DNA from: Arsenicicoccus dermatophilus
GTDB taxonomy: Bacteria > Actinomycetota > Actinomycetes > Actinomycetales > Dermatophilaceae
Direction of reading: 5' to 3'
DNA length: 64,000 nucleotides
Assembly: GCF_022568795.1 (NCBI RefSeq)
Contig: NZ_JAKZHU010000001.1
Coordinates: 558,001 to 622,000 of the forward strand
The position numbers and the translations under genes were made by a program. Under the pieces are notes generated by a model that was given only the letters and a program-made list of their open reading frames with translations, searched no databases and was not told the DNA's origin. Positions 1 to 8,712 of the stretch are shown in pieces. The stretch's first letter is position 1. Every line of letters starts with the position of its first letter.

Positions 1-1442
1 ATGCCGTAGACCACGTGCACCCCGTAGTGCTCGAGGCGGCGGGCCCAGGCGATGTTGTTGGACTCGTCGAAGCGCGCCTTGATCTCCACGACCGCGACGA
101 CCTGCTTGCCGGCCTCCGCCGCGGCGATCAGCGCGTCCACGATGGGGGAGTCGCCGGAGGTGCGGTAGAGCGTCTGCTTGATCGCCAGGACCTGGGGGTC
201 GGCCGCGGCCTGCTCGAGGAAGGCCTGCACCGAGGTGCTGAACGAGTCGAAGGGGTGGTGCAGCAGGACGTCCTGCTGCCGGATCGCGCTGAACACGTCG
301 CTGGCCTCGGAGCGCTCGCGCGGGGCGAGGTGGCCGTGGGTGCGCGCCCGGAAGGCCGGGTAGTGCAGCGACGAGCGGGACAGGTCGGCGACGGAGCCGA
401 GGCTGCGCAGGTCGAGGGGGTTGGGCAGGCGGTAGACCTCGTGCGGCTCGACGCCGAGCTCGCGCACCAGCAACCGCAGCACGTGGTCGTCGATCGCCTC
501 CTCGACCTCGAGGCGCACGGGCGGGCCGAAGCGGCGGCGGGTGAGCTCCTTCTCCAGGGCCTTGAGGAGGTTCTCGGCGTCGTCCTCCTCCACCTCCAGG
601 TCCTCGTTGCGGGTGACCCGGAACAAGTAGCTCTGCTGCACCTGCATGCCGGGGAAGAGCAGCTCCAGGTGCGCCGCGATGATGTCCTCGAGCGGGACGA
701 AGCGCACGTGGTAGAGGTCGACCTCGCCGGTCGTGGACACCTGGTGCAGGCGGGGCAGCAGGTCCGGGACCTTGATCCGCGCGAAGTGCTCGGCCTCGGT
801 GCGCGGGTTGCGGAGCGTCACCGCCAGGTTGAGCGACAGCCCGGAGATGTACGGGAAGGGGTGGGCGGGGTCCACCGCCAGCGGCGTCAGCACCGGGAAG
901 ATCTCGCTGCGGAAGACCTCGGACAGGTGCTCCTGCTCCTGCGGCGTCAGCTGGTCCCAGCGGACGATCTCGATGCCCTCCTCCCGTAGGGCAGGCTCGA
1001 CCTGCTCGTGCAGGATCCGCGCGGCCCGCATCATCAGGCCGTGGGCGGTGCGACTGATCTCGTCCTGCAGCTCGCGTGGCTCCAGCCCGGAGGCCGACCG
1101 GACGGCCAGGCCGGTGGCGATCCGTCGCTTGAGGCCGGCGACGCGCACCATGAAGAACTCGTCCAGGTTGCTCGCGAAGATCGTCAGGAAGCGGGTGCGC
1201 TCCAGCAGCGGGACGTCCGGGTCGGCGGCCAGCTGCAGCACGCGCTCGTTGAACTGCAGCCAGGACAGCTCACGGTCCAGGAAGCGGTCCTCGGGCAGGC
1301 CGTCGTCGGCGTCCAGGACCGTGCTGCGGGTGAATCTCCCGTCGGCGGAGCGGGGGCGGGCAGGGGCGGTCTGGCGCGCGTCCTCCCCCGGCTGCGCGGG
1401 ATCGGGGGCCGGGGGCGTCTGCTGCGCGTCGTCTGCCTGCAT
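1..1442 (-). CDS. ppk1: Polyphosphate kinase Ppk1, C-terminus beyond window edge
   Basis: Family role: reversible synthesis of polyphosphate from ATP. Read directly on the minus strand from the ATG at 1442-1440; about 480 residues are visible, whereas family members run to about 700. A Pro/Gln/Ala-rich leader (residues 1-40) precedes the N-terminal domain, with [15 protein letters not shown] near residue 55 and [15 protein letters not shown] near 90. [15 protein letters not shown] and [12 protein letters not shown] lie close to the edge. The autophosphorylated histidine should lie further on and cannot be checked. The gene starts 12 bases after the mshD stop on the same strand, so mshD-ppk1 is probably one transcript. 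The partner PhoU/SenX3/RegX3 genes are 15 kb away. Confidence 0.95.
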   Translation of the reverse strand, partial: MQADDAQQTPPAPDPAQPGEDARQTAPARPRSADGRFTRSTVLDADDGLPEDRFLDRELSWLQFNERVLQLAADPDVPLLERTRFLTIFASNLDEFFMVRVAGLKRRIATGLAVRSASGLEPRELQDEISRTAHGLMMRAARILHEQVEPALREEGIEIVRWDQLTPQEQEHLSEVFRSEIFPVLTPLAVDPAHPFPYISGLSLNLAVTLRNPRTEAEHFARIKVPDLLPRLHQVSTTGEVDLYHVRFVPLEDIIAAHLELLFPGMQVQQSYLFRVTRNEDLEVEEDDAENLLKALEKELTRRRFGPPVRLEVEEAIDDHVLRLLVRELGVEPHEVYRLPNPLDLRSLGSVADLSRSSLHYPAFRARTHGHLAPRERSEASDVFSAIRQQDVLLHHPFDSFSTSVQAFLEQAAADPQVLAIKQTLYRTSGDSPIVDALIAAAEAGKQVVAVVEIKARFDESNNIAWARRLEHYGVHVVYG

Positions 1443-1454
1443 GGTCCTATCTTT

Positions 1455-2363
1455 TCATCGCGACGGCGCTGGTCGCGACCACCGGACGTCGGTGGCCACC
1501 GTCGAGAAACCCTGACGGGTGTATGTCGCCATCGCCGCTCGGTTGTCGGCCTCGACGTACAGCACGACGCGGGTCAGCCCGCGCGAGCGCAGGTGGTCCA
1601 GGCCGAGGCGGGTGACCAGGGCTCCCAGGCCGCGGCCCTGGTGGTCGGGGTCGACGGCCACGACGTAGACCTCGCCGGTGTGCTCGTCGTCGTCCGTGGG
1701 GTCCGCCTTGGTCCAGTGGAAGGCCGCGAGCCGCGGCGCCGCGCCCGAGACGTCCTCGACCATGATCAGGCCCTCCGGGTCGAACCAGGTCGAGCCCATC
1801 CGGTCCCGCAGCCCGGCCAGGTCCAGCGAGCCCTGCTCCGGGTGGTGGGCGAAGGCCCGGGCGTTGACCCGCAGGACCGCCTCCTCGTCCCCGGGGACGA
1901 AGTGGCGGACCGCCAGGCCCTCGGGCGCGACGGCCGGTTCGAGCTCGGACGCCGTGGGTGCGAGCGGCCGGCCGAGCTTGCGCAGGTCGCGCCCCGGCAG
2001 GAAGCCGCGCGAGGCCAGCAGCCGCCGGGCGGGCGGCAGGTCGCCGTGCGCCCACACGTGCACCTCCGCGTCCCCGAGGCCGGCCAGGGCGGCGTCCAGC
2101 AGCGCGCCGCCGAGGCCCTGCCCCCGGTGGGCGGGAGCGACCACGAGCTCCAGGCCGTCGGCGTCGCCGCCGGCATACGCCGCGACGTGCCCGCCGGACC
2201 GCACGACCAGGTGCCGGCCCGGCCGGCTCAGGTCGAGCCGAGCCTGCTCGGACAAGGGACCGACCCCGTCGACGTCCGTGGCCTCGGCGACGACGTGGCG
2301 CACCTCGTCGACCTCGGCGGGGGTGAGCTGGTGGAGCAGGTCGACCTGGGGCTGGCTGGGCAT
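1455..2363 (-). CDS. mshD: Mycothiol synthase MshD
   Basis: Acetylates Cys-GlcN-Ins with acetyl-CoA, the last step of mycothiol synthesis (family knowledge). The 302-residue protein is two GNAT domains in tandem, the usual MshD architecture and length. The first has VVAPAHRGQGLGGALLDAAL (about residues 75-94) as its acetyl-CoA loop. The second has VVAVDPDHQGRGLGALVTRL (about 235-254) and ends in a typical LYVEADNRAAMATYTRQGF. It sits between a GlnR-type regulator and ppk1 on the same strand, the order known from other actinobacteria. mshA lies 12 kb away, so both ends of the mycothiol pathway are in this window. Confidence 0.95.
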   Translation of the reverse strand: MPSQPQVDLLHQLTPAEVDEVRHVVAEATDVDGVGPLSEQARLDLSRPGRHLVVRSGGHVAAYAGGDADGLELVVAPAHRGQGLGGALLDAALAGLGDAEVHVWAHGDLPPARRLLASRGFLPGRDLRKLGRPLAPTASELEPAVAPEGLAVRHFVPGDEEAVLRVNARAFAHHPEQGSLDLAGLRDRMGSTWFDPEGLIMVEDVSGAAPRLAAFHWTKADPTDDDEHTGEVYVVAVDPDHQGRGLGALVTRLGLDHLRSRGLTRVVLYVEADNRAAMATYTRQGFSTVATDVRWSRPAPSR

Positions 2364-2396
2364 GCGCCCATTGCACCACGCAGGCCCGGGGGGTGC

Positions 2397-3155
2397 TCAG
2401 GCGCGACCCGCGCCCTCGGCCAGGTCGGAACCGCCCGCCGGTCCCTCCGCCGTGCCGGTCCCGTCGGCCGCCGGCTCGTCCGGCCCGGCCAGCTCGTCGA
2501 AGCGGTAGCCGACGTTGCGGACCGTCCCGATCGCCAGGTCGTGCTCCGGCCCGAGCTTGGCGCGCAGCCGTCGGACGTGCACGTCGACGGTGCGGGTGCC
2601 CCCGAAGTAGTCGTAGCCCCAGACCTCCTGAAGCAGCTGGGCGCGGGTGAAGACCCGGCCGGGGTGCTGGGCTAGGTGCTTGAGCAGCTCGAACTCCTTG
2701 TAGGTCAGGTCGAGGACCCGGTCGCCCAGTCGGGCGGTGTAGGCCGCCTCGTCGATGGTCAGCGAGCCGGAGCGGATCGGCTCGTCGGTCGGGTCCTCCT
2801 CGGCGCCACGACGGGTCCGTGCCAGCCGCAGCCGGGCCTCGACCTCCGCCGGCCCGGCCGTGTCCAGCAGGATCTCGTCCAGGCCCCACTCGGCGGTGAC
2901 CGCGACCAGCCCACCCTCGGTGAGCACCGCCACGAGCGGGGCCGTGGTCCCGGTCGCCCGCAGCACCCGGCACAGCCCACGGGCCGAGGCCAGGTCCCGG
3001 CGGGCGTCCACCAGCACGGCGTCGCACCGCGGGGCGTCCAGCAGCGCCGAGGCCTCGGCCGCCGAGGTGCGCACGTGGTGGGGCAGCAGCGCCAGCGCAG
3101 GCAGCACCTCGGCGCTCGCGGCGGGCGCGTCGGTGAGCAGGAGGAGCAGGGCCAT
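2397..3155 (-). CDS. glnR: GlnR-type orphan winged-helix response regulator
   Basis: OmpR/PhoB-type DNA-binding regulator, 252 residues. The N-terminal half is a degenerate receiver: the usual acidic pocket is missing at the start ([10 protein letters not shown]) and the Asp region reads [11 protein letters not shown]. The C-terminal winged helix (about residues 140-230) is well preserved, with [41 protein letters not shown] and [12 protein letters not shown] degenerate receiver with no partner kinase next to mshD is the typical GlnR setting. GlnR controls nitrogen assimilation in actinobacteria; that role is inferred from family and synteny. The C-terminus after about residue 230 is low-complexity Gly/Ala/Asp. 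ATG at 3155. Confidence 0.82.
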   Translation of the reverse strand: MALLLLLTDAPAASAEVLPALALLPHHVRTSAAEASALLDAPRCDAVLVDARRDLASARGLCRVLRATGTTAPLVAVLTEGGLVAVTAEWGLDEILLDTAGPAEVEARLRLARTRRGAEEDPTDEPIRSGSLTIDEAAYTARLGDRVLDLTYKEFELLKHLAQHPGRVFTRAQLLQEVWGYDYFGGTRTVDVHVRRLRAKLGPEHDLAIGTVRNVGYRFDELAGPDEPAADGTGTAEGPAGGSDLAEGAGRA

Positions 3156-3239
3156 GGTCCGAGGAGCGTATGGCGACCGGCGCCGCTCGCGCGGGATGCG
3201 ACCATGGGGTGATCACCGTCCGCACGACCGAGGAGAGCC

Positions 3240-3500
3240 GTGGTCAGCGCGCACACCGTCGAGGTGAGGTACTGGGCCGGGGCCCGGGCCGCCGCCGGGG
3301 CACCGTCCGACACCCTGACCCTCGCCGCCGGCCGGCATACCGTCGCCGACGTGCTGGCCGCCGCGGTCGAGGCGCGACCCGCCCTCGCCCGGGTGCTCCC
3401 GGCCTGCAGCACCCTGCTGGGGGGCCGCGCGGTCGGCGCCGACGTCCCGGTGCCGTCCGGTGGCGTCGTCGAGGTGCTGCCGCCCTTCGCCGGCGGGTGA
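3240..3500 (+). CDS. MoaD/ThiS-family ubiquitin-like sulfur carrier
   Basis: Small beta-grasp protein of 86 residues ending in FAGG, the Gly-Gly tail that is adenylated and thiocarboxylated in MoaD and ThiS. VRYWAGARAAAG at the N-terminus and LNGR-like LLGGRAVGADVPVPSGGVVEVLPPFAGG at the end (only the pattern is meaningful) fit MoaD, the small subunit of molybdopterin synthase. No moaE or other molybdopterin gene is nearby, so the acceptor is unknown. The start is GTG at 3240, inside GAGAGCCGTGG with a weak AGGAGAG upstream. It is divergent from the GlnR-type gene. Confidence 0.8.
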   Translation: MVSAHTVEVRYWAGARAAAGAPSDTLTLAAGRHTVADVLAAAVEARPALARVLPACSTLLGGRAVGADVPVPSGGVVEVLPPFAGG

Positions 3501-3516
3501 TGGAAGGATGCGCGAC

Positions 3517-4350
3517 GTGATCTCACCCGACGCCTCCCGTCGCCTCGAGCTGAGGCAGCACGCGAGGCGGATCGCCCGCCCCACCACCGTGCGCGAGCTG
3601 CCCGCTCGCAGCCTGGTCGTCCTGGCCGCGGTCGCCCTCGCGGTCCTGCTCGCGGTGGCCGGGAGCGCCCGGGGAGCCGCGGGACCCGTGACCGTGGGCG
3701 CCGTCGCCGTGGCCTTCGCGGTGCTCACCGCAGGCTGGACCCGACTCGTCGGCCTGCCGAGCCGCAAGGGGACGGTCATCACCGTCGGCATCACCGCGGT
3801 GCTGCTCCTCGCCTCCGTGGCGCTGCCCAGGGACGGCGCCAGCCTGCGCTGGGTCCCGGCCGCCCTGGCGCTGGGGGTCGTGTCGGCCTTCCTGCACCAG
3901 CTGCTGCGTCGCGACGGTCGCCCGCGCGTGGTCACCTCGTTGTCGGGCACGCTGCTCGCCCTGGCCCTGCTCGCGTCCGGGGTCACCTGGGTGGCCGTCC
4001 CGGGCCTGCCCGGGGGAGAGCGGGGGGCGCAGGTCGCCGGCGCCGCCGTGGCGGTCACCGCTCTGGTCGAGTGGCTGCTCCACCGGGCGCGCCGGTGGCC
4101 GACGATCGTGCCCGGAGCCGTCGTCGCCGGCACCGGGACGGCGCTCGTGGTGGCCGTGCTCGTCGGTGCCCCCTTGCTGCCCGCGGGCCTGCTCGGGGTC
4201 GCCTGCTCCGGGCTCGGCCTCGCCACCCGGGCTCTGATGGCACCGCTGCCCACGCTGGTCGTCCACCGCGCCCAGCTGGTGAGCGGGGTGGCCTCGGTGC
4301 TGGTGTGCGGCCCGGCGGTCGAGATGGTCACGCGCCACCTGCTGGGCTGA
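3517..4350 (+). CDS. Multi-pass membrane protein, function unknown
   Basis: A 277-residue protein with a basic cytoplasmic N-terminus (RRLELRQHARRIARP) followed by about eight hydrophobic segments, for example LVVLAAVALAVLLAVAG, VTVGAVAVAFAVLTAGW and ALVVAVLVGAPLLPAGLLGV. I do not recognise a functional family. I chose GTG 3517 because GGAAGG at 3502-3507 sits at a normal distance from it, whereas the ATG at 3508 abuts that motif. It lies between a MoaD-like gene and a nitrobindin-like gene on the same strand. Confidence 0.7.
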   Translation: MISPDASRRLELRQHARRIARPTTVRELPARSLVVLAAVALAVLLAVAGSARGAAGPVTVGAVAVAFAVLTAGWTRLVGLPSRKGTVITVGITAVLLLASVALPRDGASLRWVPAALALGVVSAFLHQLLRRDGRPRVVTSLSGTLLALALLASGVTWVAVPGLPGGERGAQVAGAAVAVTALVEWLLHRARRWPTIVPGAVVAGTGTALVVAVLVGAPLLPAGLLGVACSGLGLATRALMAPLPTLVVHRAQLVSGVASVLVCGPAVEMVTRHLLG

Positions 4351-4370
4351 CCACCGACTAGCATCGGGCC

Positions 4371-4874
4371 GTGCCCTTCGAGATCCCCACGGACCTGCCC
4401 GCGCCGCTGCTGCCCCTCGCCTGGATGATCGGGCGGTGGGAGGGTGTCGGCCTGTTCTCCTATCCCACGATCAGCGAGGGCCGCTTCGGCCAGGAGCTCG
4501 AGATCACCCACGACGGGCGGCCGTTCCTGGAGTGGCACTCGCGCACCTGGGAGCTCGACGAGGAGGGGACCAAGGTCCGCCCGAGGGCCACCGAGGTCGG
4601 CTTCCTGCGCCCGACGGGCGAGGAGAGCAAGGAGTGCGAGCTGCTGCTGGCGCACCCCACCGGCATCGTGGAGATGTACTACGGGACCGTGGAGCCGGCC
4701 CGGCTGATGATGAAGACCGACGGCGTGCTGCGCTCCCCGGAGGCCAAGGACTACTCCGCCGGCTCGCGGATGTACGGCTACGTCAACGGCGAGCTGTTCT
4801 GGGCCATGGACATGGCTGCCGAGGGTCAGCCGCTGCAGACCCACCTGTCCGCCCAGCTCAAGCGGGTGTCGTGA
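4371..4874 (+). CDS. Nitrobindin-like heme-binding beta-barrel (FABP family)
   Basis: 167-residue protein of the actinobacterial FABP/nitrobindin family, thought to bind heme in a small beta-barrel and to react with nitric oxide or peroxynitrite (family knowledge). WMIGRWEGVGLFSYPT at residues 18-33 matches the GxWxGxG signature. The C-terminal QTHLSAQLKRVS carries the histidine at the place of the proximal heme ligand. The start is GTG 4371. The stop (4872-4874) overlaps the GTG of ygfZ, indicating translational coupling. Confidence 0.85.
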   Translation: MPFEIPTDLPAPLLPLAWMIGRWEGVGLFSYPTISEGRFGQELEITHDGRPFLEWHSRTWELDEEGTKVRPRATEVGFLRPTGEESKECELLLAHPTGIVEMYYGTVEPARLMMKTDGVLRSPEAKDYSAGSRMYGYVNGELFWAMDMAAEGQPLQTHLSAQLKRVS

Positions 4875-5911
4875 CCGCTGGGGCGGGGGCGCCCGGCCGC
4901 GGTGCCTCGCCGCTGCTGGAGCGCCCCGGCGCCGTCTCGGGCGAGCGGGAGGACGCGGGCGTCGCCGCGCACTACGGCGACCCGATGCGCGAGCAGCGCC
5001 TCCTCGTCGAGGGCCTCGCCGCCGTGGACCTGTCGCACCGCGGCGTCGTCACGGTGACCGGCCCGGACCGCCTGTCCTGGCTGCACTCGCTCACCACCCA
5101 GCAGCTCACCGGCCTGCCGCCCCGCACGTCGGTGGAGGACCTGGTGCTCAGCCCGACCGGGCACGTCGAGCACGCGCTGCACCTCGTCGACGACGGCGAG
5201 ACCGCCTGGGTCACCGTGGAGCCGGGCACCGCGCCGGCCCTGGTGGCCTGGCTGCACCGGATGCAGTTCCTGCTGCGGGTCGAGGTCACCGACGTGACCG
5301 AGGCGTATGCCGTGGTCGGCGAGCCCGTCGACGCCGAGGGCGCGGAGGGCGAGCCGCCCACCTGGCGCGACCCCTGGCCGCACCTGGGTCCGGACTCCGC
5401 GGCATACGGTCCGGTCGAGGGTCATCCCGGCGCCGACCGCCGCTGGCGCGAGGTGGTCGTGCCCCGTGCCGAGCTCGCCGACCGGCTGGCCGACCGCTCG
5501 CTCGCGGGCACCTGGGCCGCGGAGGCGCTGCGGATCGCCGCCTGGCGGCCCCGGCTCGGTCACGAGACGGACCACCGCACTATCGTGCACGAGGTGGACT
5601 GGCTGCGGACGGCGGTGCACCTGCACAAGGGCTGCTACCGCGGGCAGGAGACCGTGGCCCGGGTGCACAACCTCGGGCGGCCGCCGCGACGGCTGGCCTT
5701 CCTGCACCTGGACGGCTCGGGCCACGTGCTGCCCGAGCGGGACGCGCCGGTCGAGCTGGACGGGCGCGTGGTCGGTCGGCTCGGCTCCGTCGCTCGGCAC
5801 CACGAGGAGGGCCCGATCGGGCTGGCGGTGCTCAAGCGCTCCACGCCGGTGGAGGCAGACCTGACGATCTGCGGCATCGTGGCGGCCCAGACGGAGATCG
5901 TGGCTCGCTAG
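4871..5911 (+). CDS. ygfZ: YgfZ-like folate-binding protein (GcvT family)
   Basis: Tetrahydrofolate-binding protein of the GcvT fold that assists assembly or repair of iron-sulfur enzymes (family knowledge). The 346-residue product carries the diagnostic YgfZ motif HKGCYRGQETVARVHNLG (about residues 255-272), including the conserved Cys of KGCYxGQE. The N-terminal domain has VTVTGPDRLSWLHSLTTQQL. GTG 4871 overlaps the stop of the nitrobindin-like gene by GTGA, so I take it as the start; the open frame extends upstream only as a shadow of that gene. A heme protein coupled with an Fe-S helper suggests joint handling of iron cofactors or nitrosative damage (inference). Confidence 0.9.
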   Translation: MTAGAGAPGRGASPLLERPGAVSGEREDAGVAAHYGDPMREQRLLVEGLAAVDLSHRGVVTVTGPDRLSWLHSLTTQQLTGLPPRTSVEDLVLSPTGHVEHALHLVDDGETAWVTVEPGTAPALVAWLHRMQFLLRVEVTDVTEAYAVVGEPVDAEGAEGEPPTWRDPWPHLGPDSAAYGPVEGHPGADRRWREVVVPRAELADRLADRSLAGTWAAEALRIAAWRPRLGHETDHRTIVHEVDWLRTAVHLHKGCYRGQETVARVHNLGRPPRRLAFLHLDGSGHVLPERDAPVELDGRVVGRLGSVARHHEEGPIGLAVLKRSTPVEADLTICGIVAAQTEIVAR

Positions 5912-5955
5912 CCCCCTGGATCCGCAGGATCTGCGCCCTGTGCCACGATGGCGGC

Positions 5956-6795
5956 ATGTCTCAGTCCACCCTGATCACCGTGGCCGCGACGGGCGCGGAG
6001 TCCACCAAGGCCGACGTCCCCACCCTTCCGACGACGCTCGAGGAGCTCGTCGAGACCGCGCAGCGCTGCGAGGCGGCGGGGGCCGGCCTGATCCACGTGC
6101 ACATCCGCGACGATCGGCACGAGCCCACCCTCGACGTGGGTCGGCTGCGCGAGACCGTGGCGGCGCTGCGCGAGGCGACCGACCTGGTGGTGCAGCTGTC
6201 GACGGGCGGCGCCATCACCGATCCCTTCGAGGCCCGCCTGGCGGTCCTGGACGCGGACCCCGACTCCTGCTCGCTCACCTGCGGCAGCACCAACTTCGGC
6301 GACGGGATGTTCCTCAATCCCCATCCCTTCATGCGCGATCTCTACGTCCGAGCGCAGGAGCAGGAGGTCGTGCCGGAGTTCGAGATCTTCGACCTCGGCC
6401 ACGTGCACGCCCTGGGCCGGCTGATCGAGGAGTGCGGCCTGCCGTATGGCGGGAAGGTGCACTGCGACTTCGTCCTCGGCGTCCCGGGCGCCGCGCCGGC
6501 CACGCCGCAGGCCCTGCTCGCCTGCGTGGCCGCCCTGCCGGCCGAGGCCACCTCCTGGTCGGCGACGGGCATCGGGCGGGGTCACCTGCCGATCATGGCG
6601 ACCGCGGTCGCGGCAGGCGGTCACCTGCGGGTGGGGATGGAGGACAACCTCTTGCTCGCGCGCGGGGTCAAGGTCGAGCACAACGCCCAGCTGGTGGAGC
6701 GGGCGGCGCAGCTGGCCGAGCTGCTGCAGCGCCCGGCCATGTCGACGGCGGACGCCCGGGAGCTGTTGCAGGTCAAGGACAAACGCGCCCGCTGA
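5956..6795 (+). CDS. BKACE-family (DUF849) beta-keto acid cleavage enzyme
   Basis: 279-residue TIM-barrel enzyme of the BKACE family, which uses zinc and acetyl-CoA to cleave beta-keto acids; 3-keto-5-aminohexanoate is the founding substrate. AGLIHVHIRDD (about residues 45-55) holds the HxH zinc ligands. Further family segments are LVVQLSTGGA, SLTCGSTNFGDGMFLN and HLRVGMEDNLLL. No lysine-fermentation genes are nearby, so the true substrate is unknown. It stands alone between ygfZ and the XRE regulator. Confidence 0.85.
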   Translation: MSQSTLITVAATGAESTKADVPTLPTTLEELVETAQRCEAAGAGLIHVHIRDDRHEPTLDVGRLRETVAALREATDLVVQLSTGGAITDPFEARLAVLDADPDSCSLTCGSTNFGDGMFLNPHPFMRDLYVRAQEQEVVPEFEIFDLGHVHALGRLIEECGLPYGGKVHCDFVLGVPGAAPATPQALLACVAALPAEATSWSATGIGRGHLPIMATAVAAGGHLRVGMEDNLLLARGVKVEHNAQLVERAAQLAELLQRPAMSTADARELLQVKDKRAR

Positions 6796-6836
6796 CCTCA
6801 CGGAGCGGCGAGCGGGCGCGGTCCCGGCGCGAGCGG

Positions 6837-6873
6837 TTGACCTCTGCTTGCAATCGCAAGCAGACTGTCCGTC
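6837..6873 (+). promoter_or_regulatory. Leaderless promoter with palindromic operator of the XRE-HbhA pair
   Basis: TTGACC at 6837-6842 is followed, after 18 bases, by CAGACT (6861-6866). That puts the start of transcription almost on the ATG at 6874, and no ribosome-binding site is visible. A perfect inverted repeat fills the spacer and runs over the -10: arms TCTGCTTGC (6843-6851) and GCAAGCAGA (6856-6864) around AATC. The inference is a leaderless mRNA autorepressed by the XRE protein. Confidence 0.6.
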
Positions 6874-7365
6874 ATGGGACGGTTACCAGTGGCTCGGCTG
6901 CCCGGGTCGGACCTGGGTGCCTACCTGCGCGAGCAGCGGGTGGCCGCCCAGCTGAGCCTGCGGCAGCTGTCCGAGCTCGCGGGCGTCAGCAATCCCTATC
7001 TCTCCCAGATCGAGCGGGGGCTTCGCCGCCCCAGCGCGGAGATCCTCAACGCCCTGGCGACCGGGCTGCAGGTCTCGGCGGAGTCGCTCTACGTCCGCGC
7101 CGGCCTGCTGGACGACGAGGCCGTCCGGGCGCCGCGCTCCGACGTGGTCGCCGCGATCGAGGCGGACCCGGCCCTGTCCCCGCGCCAGCGGGCGGCGCTG
7201 GTGGACCGCTACCGCCAGATGGTCGATCCGTCGGGGTCGTCCGCCGGCCGAGCCCGCACCCAGGCCGCGGGCTCGGCGGACGGCTCGACCACGGCCCGGC
7301 CCGGCGCCCGCCGCCGCCCCACGTCTCGCAGCACCGTCACCACCACCCCGAGGAGCACGCCATGA
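6874..7365 (+). CDS. XRE-family helix-turn-helix regulator upstream of HbhA-like gene
   Basis: 163 residues. The N-terminal XRE domain (about 12-68) contains LGAYLREQRVAAQLSLRQL and GVSNPYLSQIERGLRRPS, a clear helix-turn-helix. The C-terminal half is short and low in complexity (Ser/Thr/Arg/Pro). Its stop overlaps the ATG of the next gene (ATGA at 7362-7365). The same pairing, XRE regulator then hbhA then a DUF2516 gene, is known from mycobacteria (Rv0474-Rv0476), so this is conserved synteny. It probably represses its own operon through the palindrome just upstream (inference). Confidence 0.88.
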   Translation: MGRLPVARLPGSDLGAYLREQRVAAQLSLRQLSELAGVSNPYLSQIERGLRRPSAEILNALATGLQVSAESLYVRAGLLDDEAVRAPRSDVVAAIEADPALSPRQRAALVDRYRQMVDPSGSSAGRARTQAAGSADGSTTARPGARRRPTSRSTVTTTPRSTP

Positions 7366-8207
7366 GCAAGAAGTCCACGGCCCGCAAGCAGCCTGCGGTC
7401 GCACCGGTCTACGCCGCCGTCGGAGCCGCCGACCTGGCGATCGAGCAGCTGAAGAAGACCCTCGCCCAGGTCGAGACCCTCGCCGACGCCATCCGCACGG
7501 ACCTCGAGGAGCGCATCGCGAAGGCCAACGAGGAGGCCCACGACGCGGCGGTCAAGGCCGGCAAGGTCGCCCACGGCGCCCCCGAGCAGGTGCTCAACCA
7601 GGGCCTGACCGTGGCCAGCCTGGCCTCCCACGCCTACACCGAGATGACCCAGCGCGGCCAGCGCGTCGTGGGCCGCAGCGTGGAGGAGATCCGCGAGGAC
7701 AAGCGCGTCAAGGCCGCCGCCGAGCGCGCCGAGGCCACCGTCAGGGCCGCCGCGTCCGTGCGGGGCCTGGCCGACAAGGCGCTCGGTCGCGACGAGGACG
7801 CCGCCGCGGTCACCGTCAAGGGCGCCGTCGTGGAGGGCGAGGGCGCCCAGACGGCGCCGGTCAAGAACGTCCGGGCCGTCGCCAAGGACGACAAGGCCGA
7901 GACCCCCCGCCCGCCGCGCAAGCGCACCGCGAAGCGTGCCACCACGATCGAGGACGTCGAGACCACCCCGGCCAAGGCGACCAAGCGGCCCTCCCGCGCC
8001 TCGGTCGCGGGCAAGGCCACCGCGATGCGGTCCGCCACCACGGCGGCCGACCTCGAGGAGGGCACGCAGGCGGACACCCCGGCGGTCACGAAGGCCGCCC
8101 GCGCGCCGCGCCGTCCCCGCACGGCCAAGGCCGACGTCCCGCCCGCCACCGGCGGCACCTCCTCCGCCGAGGTCGGGGCCTCGGTGGCGCAGGCCGCCAC
8201 CGAGTGA
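7362..8207 (+). CDS. HbhA-like coiled-coil protein with Lys/Ala/Thr-rich tail
   Basis: 281 residues. Residues 15-150 are helical and heptad-rich (VYAAVGAADLAIEQLKK, AIRTDLEERIAKANEEA), like mycobacterial heparin-binding hemagglutinin, which starts with a similar AVGATDLA block. The tail (about 175-270) is basic and rich in Lys, Ala, Pro and Thr (RPPRKRTAKRATTIED, KATKRPSRASVAGKAT), as in HbhA and histone-like proteins. It could act at the surface or on DNA; the sequence does not decide. No signal peptide is present. The ATG overlaps the upstream XRE stop, and a strong hairpin follows the stop codon. Confidence 0.8.
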   Translation: MSKKSTARKQPAVAPVYAAVGAADLAIEQLKKTLAQVETLADAIRTDLEERIAKANEEAHDAAVKAGKVAHGAPEQVLNQGLTVASLASHAYTEMTQRGQRVVGRSVEEIREDKRVKAAAERAEATVRAAASVRGLADKALGRDEDAAAVTVKGAVVEGEGAQTAPVKNVRAVAKDDKAETPRPPRKRTAKRATTIEDVETTPAKATKRPSRASVAGKATAMRSATTAADLEEGTQADTPAVTKAARAPRRPRTAKADVPPATGGTSSAEVGASVAQAATE

Positions 8208-8212
8208 CCTGC

Positions 8213-8253
8213 CGAGTAGGGTCGGAGGGCTGACCGCCCTCCGACCCTACTCG
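8213..8253 (+). terminator. Hairpin terminator after HbhA-like gene
   Basis: Perfect 18-bp inverted repeat (8213-8230 with 8236-8253) around the 5-base loop TGACC, starting six bases after the stop codon. No T-run follows, as is usual in GC-rich actinobacteria. Confidence 0.8.
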
Positions 8254-8270
8254 CCATACCAGGAGCTGCC

Positions 8271-8696
8271 GTGCGCGCCGTCATCACCCGAGTCACCGCT
8301 GCCAGCGTGGTCGTGGCGGGTGAGGTGGTCGGTCAGATCACCTCACCCGGGCTCCTGGTCCTGCTGGGCGTCACCCACGACGACGGGCCGGACCAGGTCG
8401 CGGCGATGGCCCGCAAGATCACCGAGCTGCGGATCCTCGACGAGGAGCGCAGCGTCCTCGACATCGGCGCCCCGGTGCTGGTGGTCAGCCAGTTCACGGT
8501 GTACGGCGACACGCGCAAGGGCCGTCGTCCGTCCTGGTCGGCGGCCGCCCCCGGCCCGGTCGCGCAGCCGCTCGTCGACGCCGTCGTGGCCGCGGTCCGC
8601 GAGCGCGGGATCCACGTGGAGACGGGCCGTTTCGGCGCGACGATGGATGTCGCGTCGGTCAACGACGGCCCGTTCACCGTGATCGTGGACGTCTGA
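8271..8696 (+). CDS. dtd: D-aminoacyl-tRNA deacylase Dtd
   Basis: Hydrolyses D-aminoacyl-tRNA (and Gly-tRNA-Ala), a translation quality step. 141 residues, the usual length. It begins [15 protein letters not shown], carries the active-site motif SQFTVYGD (about 79-86; SQFTLYGD in most) and the C-terminal [11 protein letters not shown], whose Gly-Pro forms the substrate-rejecting loop. GTG 8271 is preceded by AGGAG at 8261-8265. Confidence 0.95.
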   Translation: MRAVITRVTAASVVVAGEVVGQITSPGLLVLLGVTHDDGPDQVAAMARKITELRILDEERSVLDIGAPVLVVSQFTVYGDTRKGRRPSWSAAAPGPVAQPLVDAVVAAVRERGIHVETGRFGATMDVASVNDGPFTVIVDV

Positions 8697-8712
8697 CGGC
8701 TACGCTGCCGGG

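Noticed and set aside
15-989. Long plus-strand frames opposite ppk1 and similar long antisense frames elsewhere
   Set aside because: They are shadows caused by high GC content; the minus-strand frame has clear Ppk motifs.
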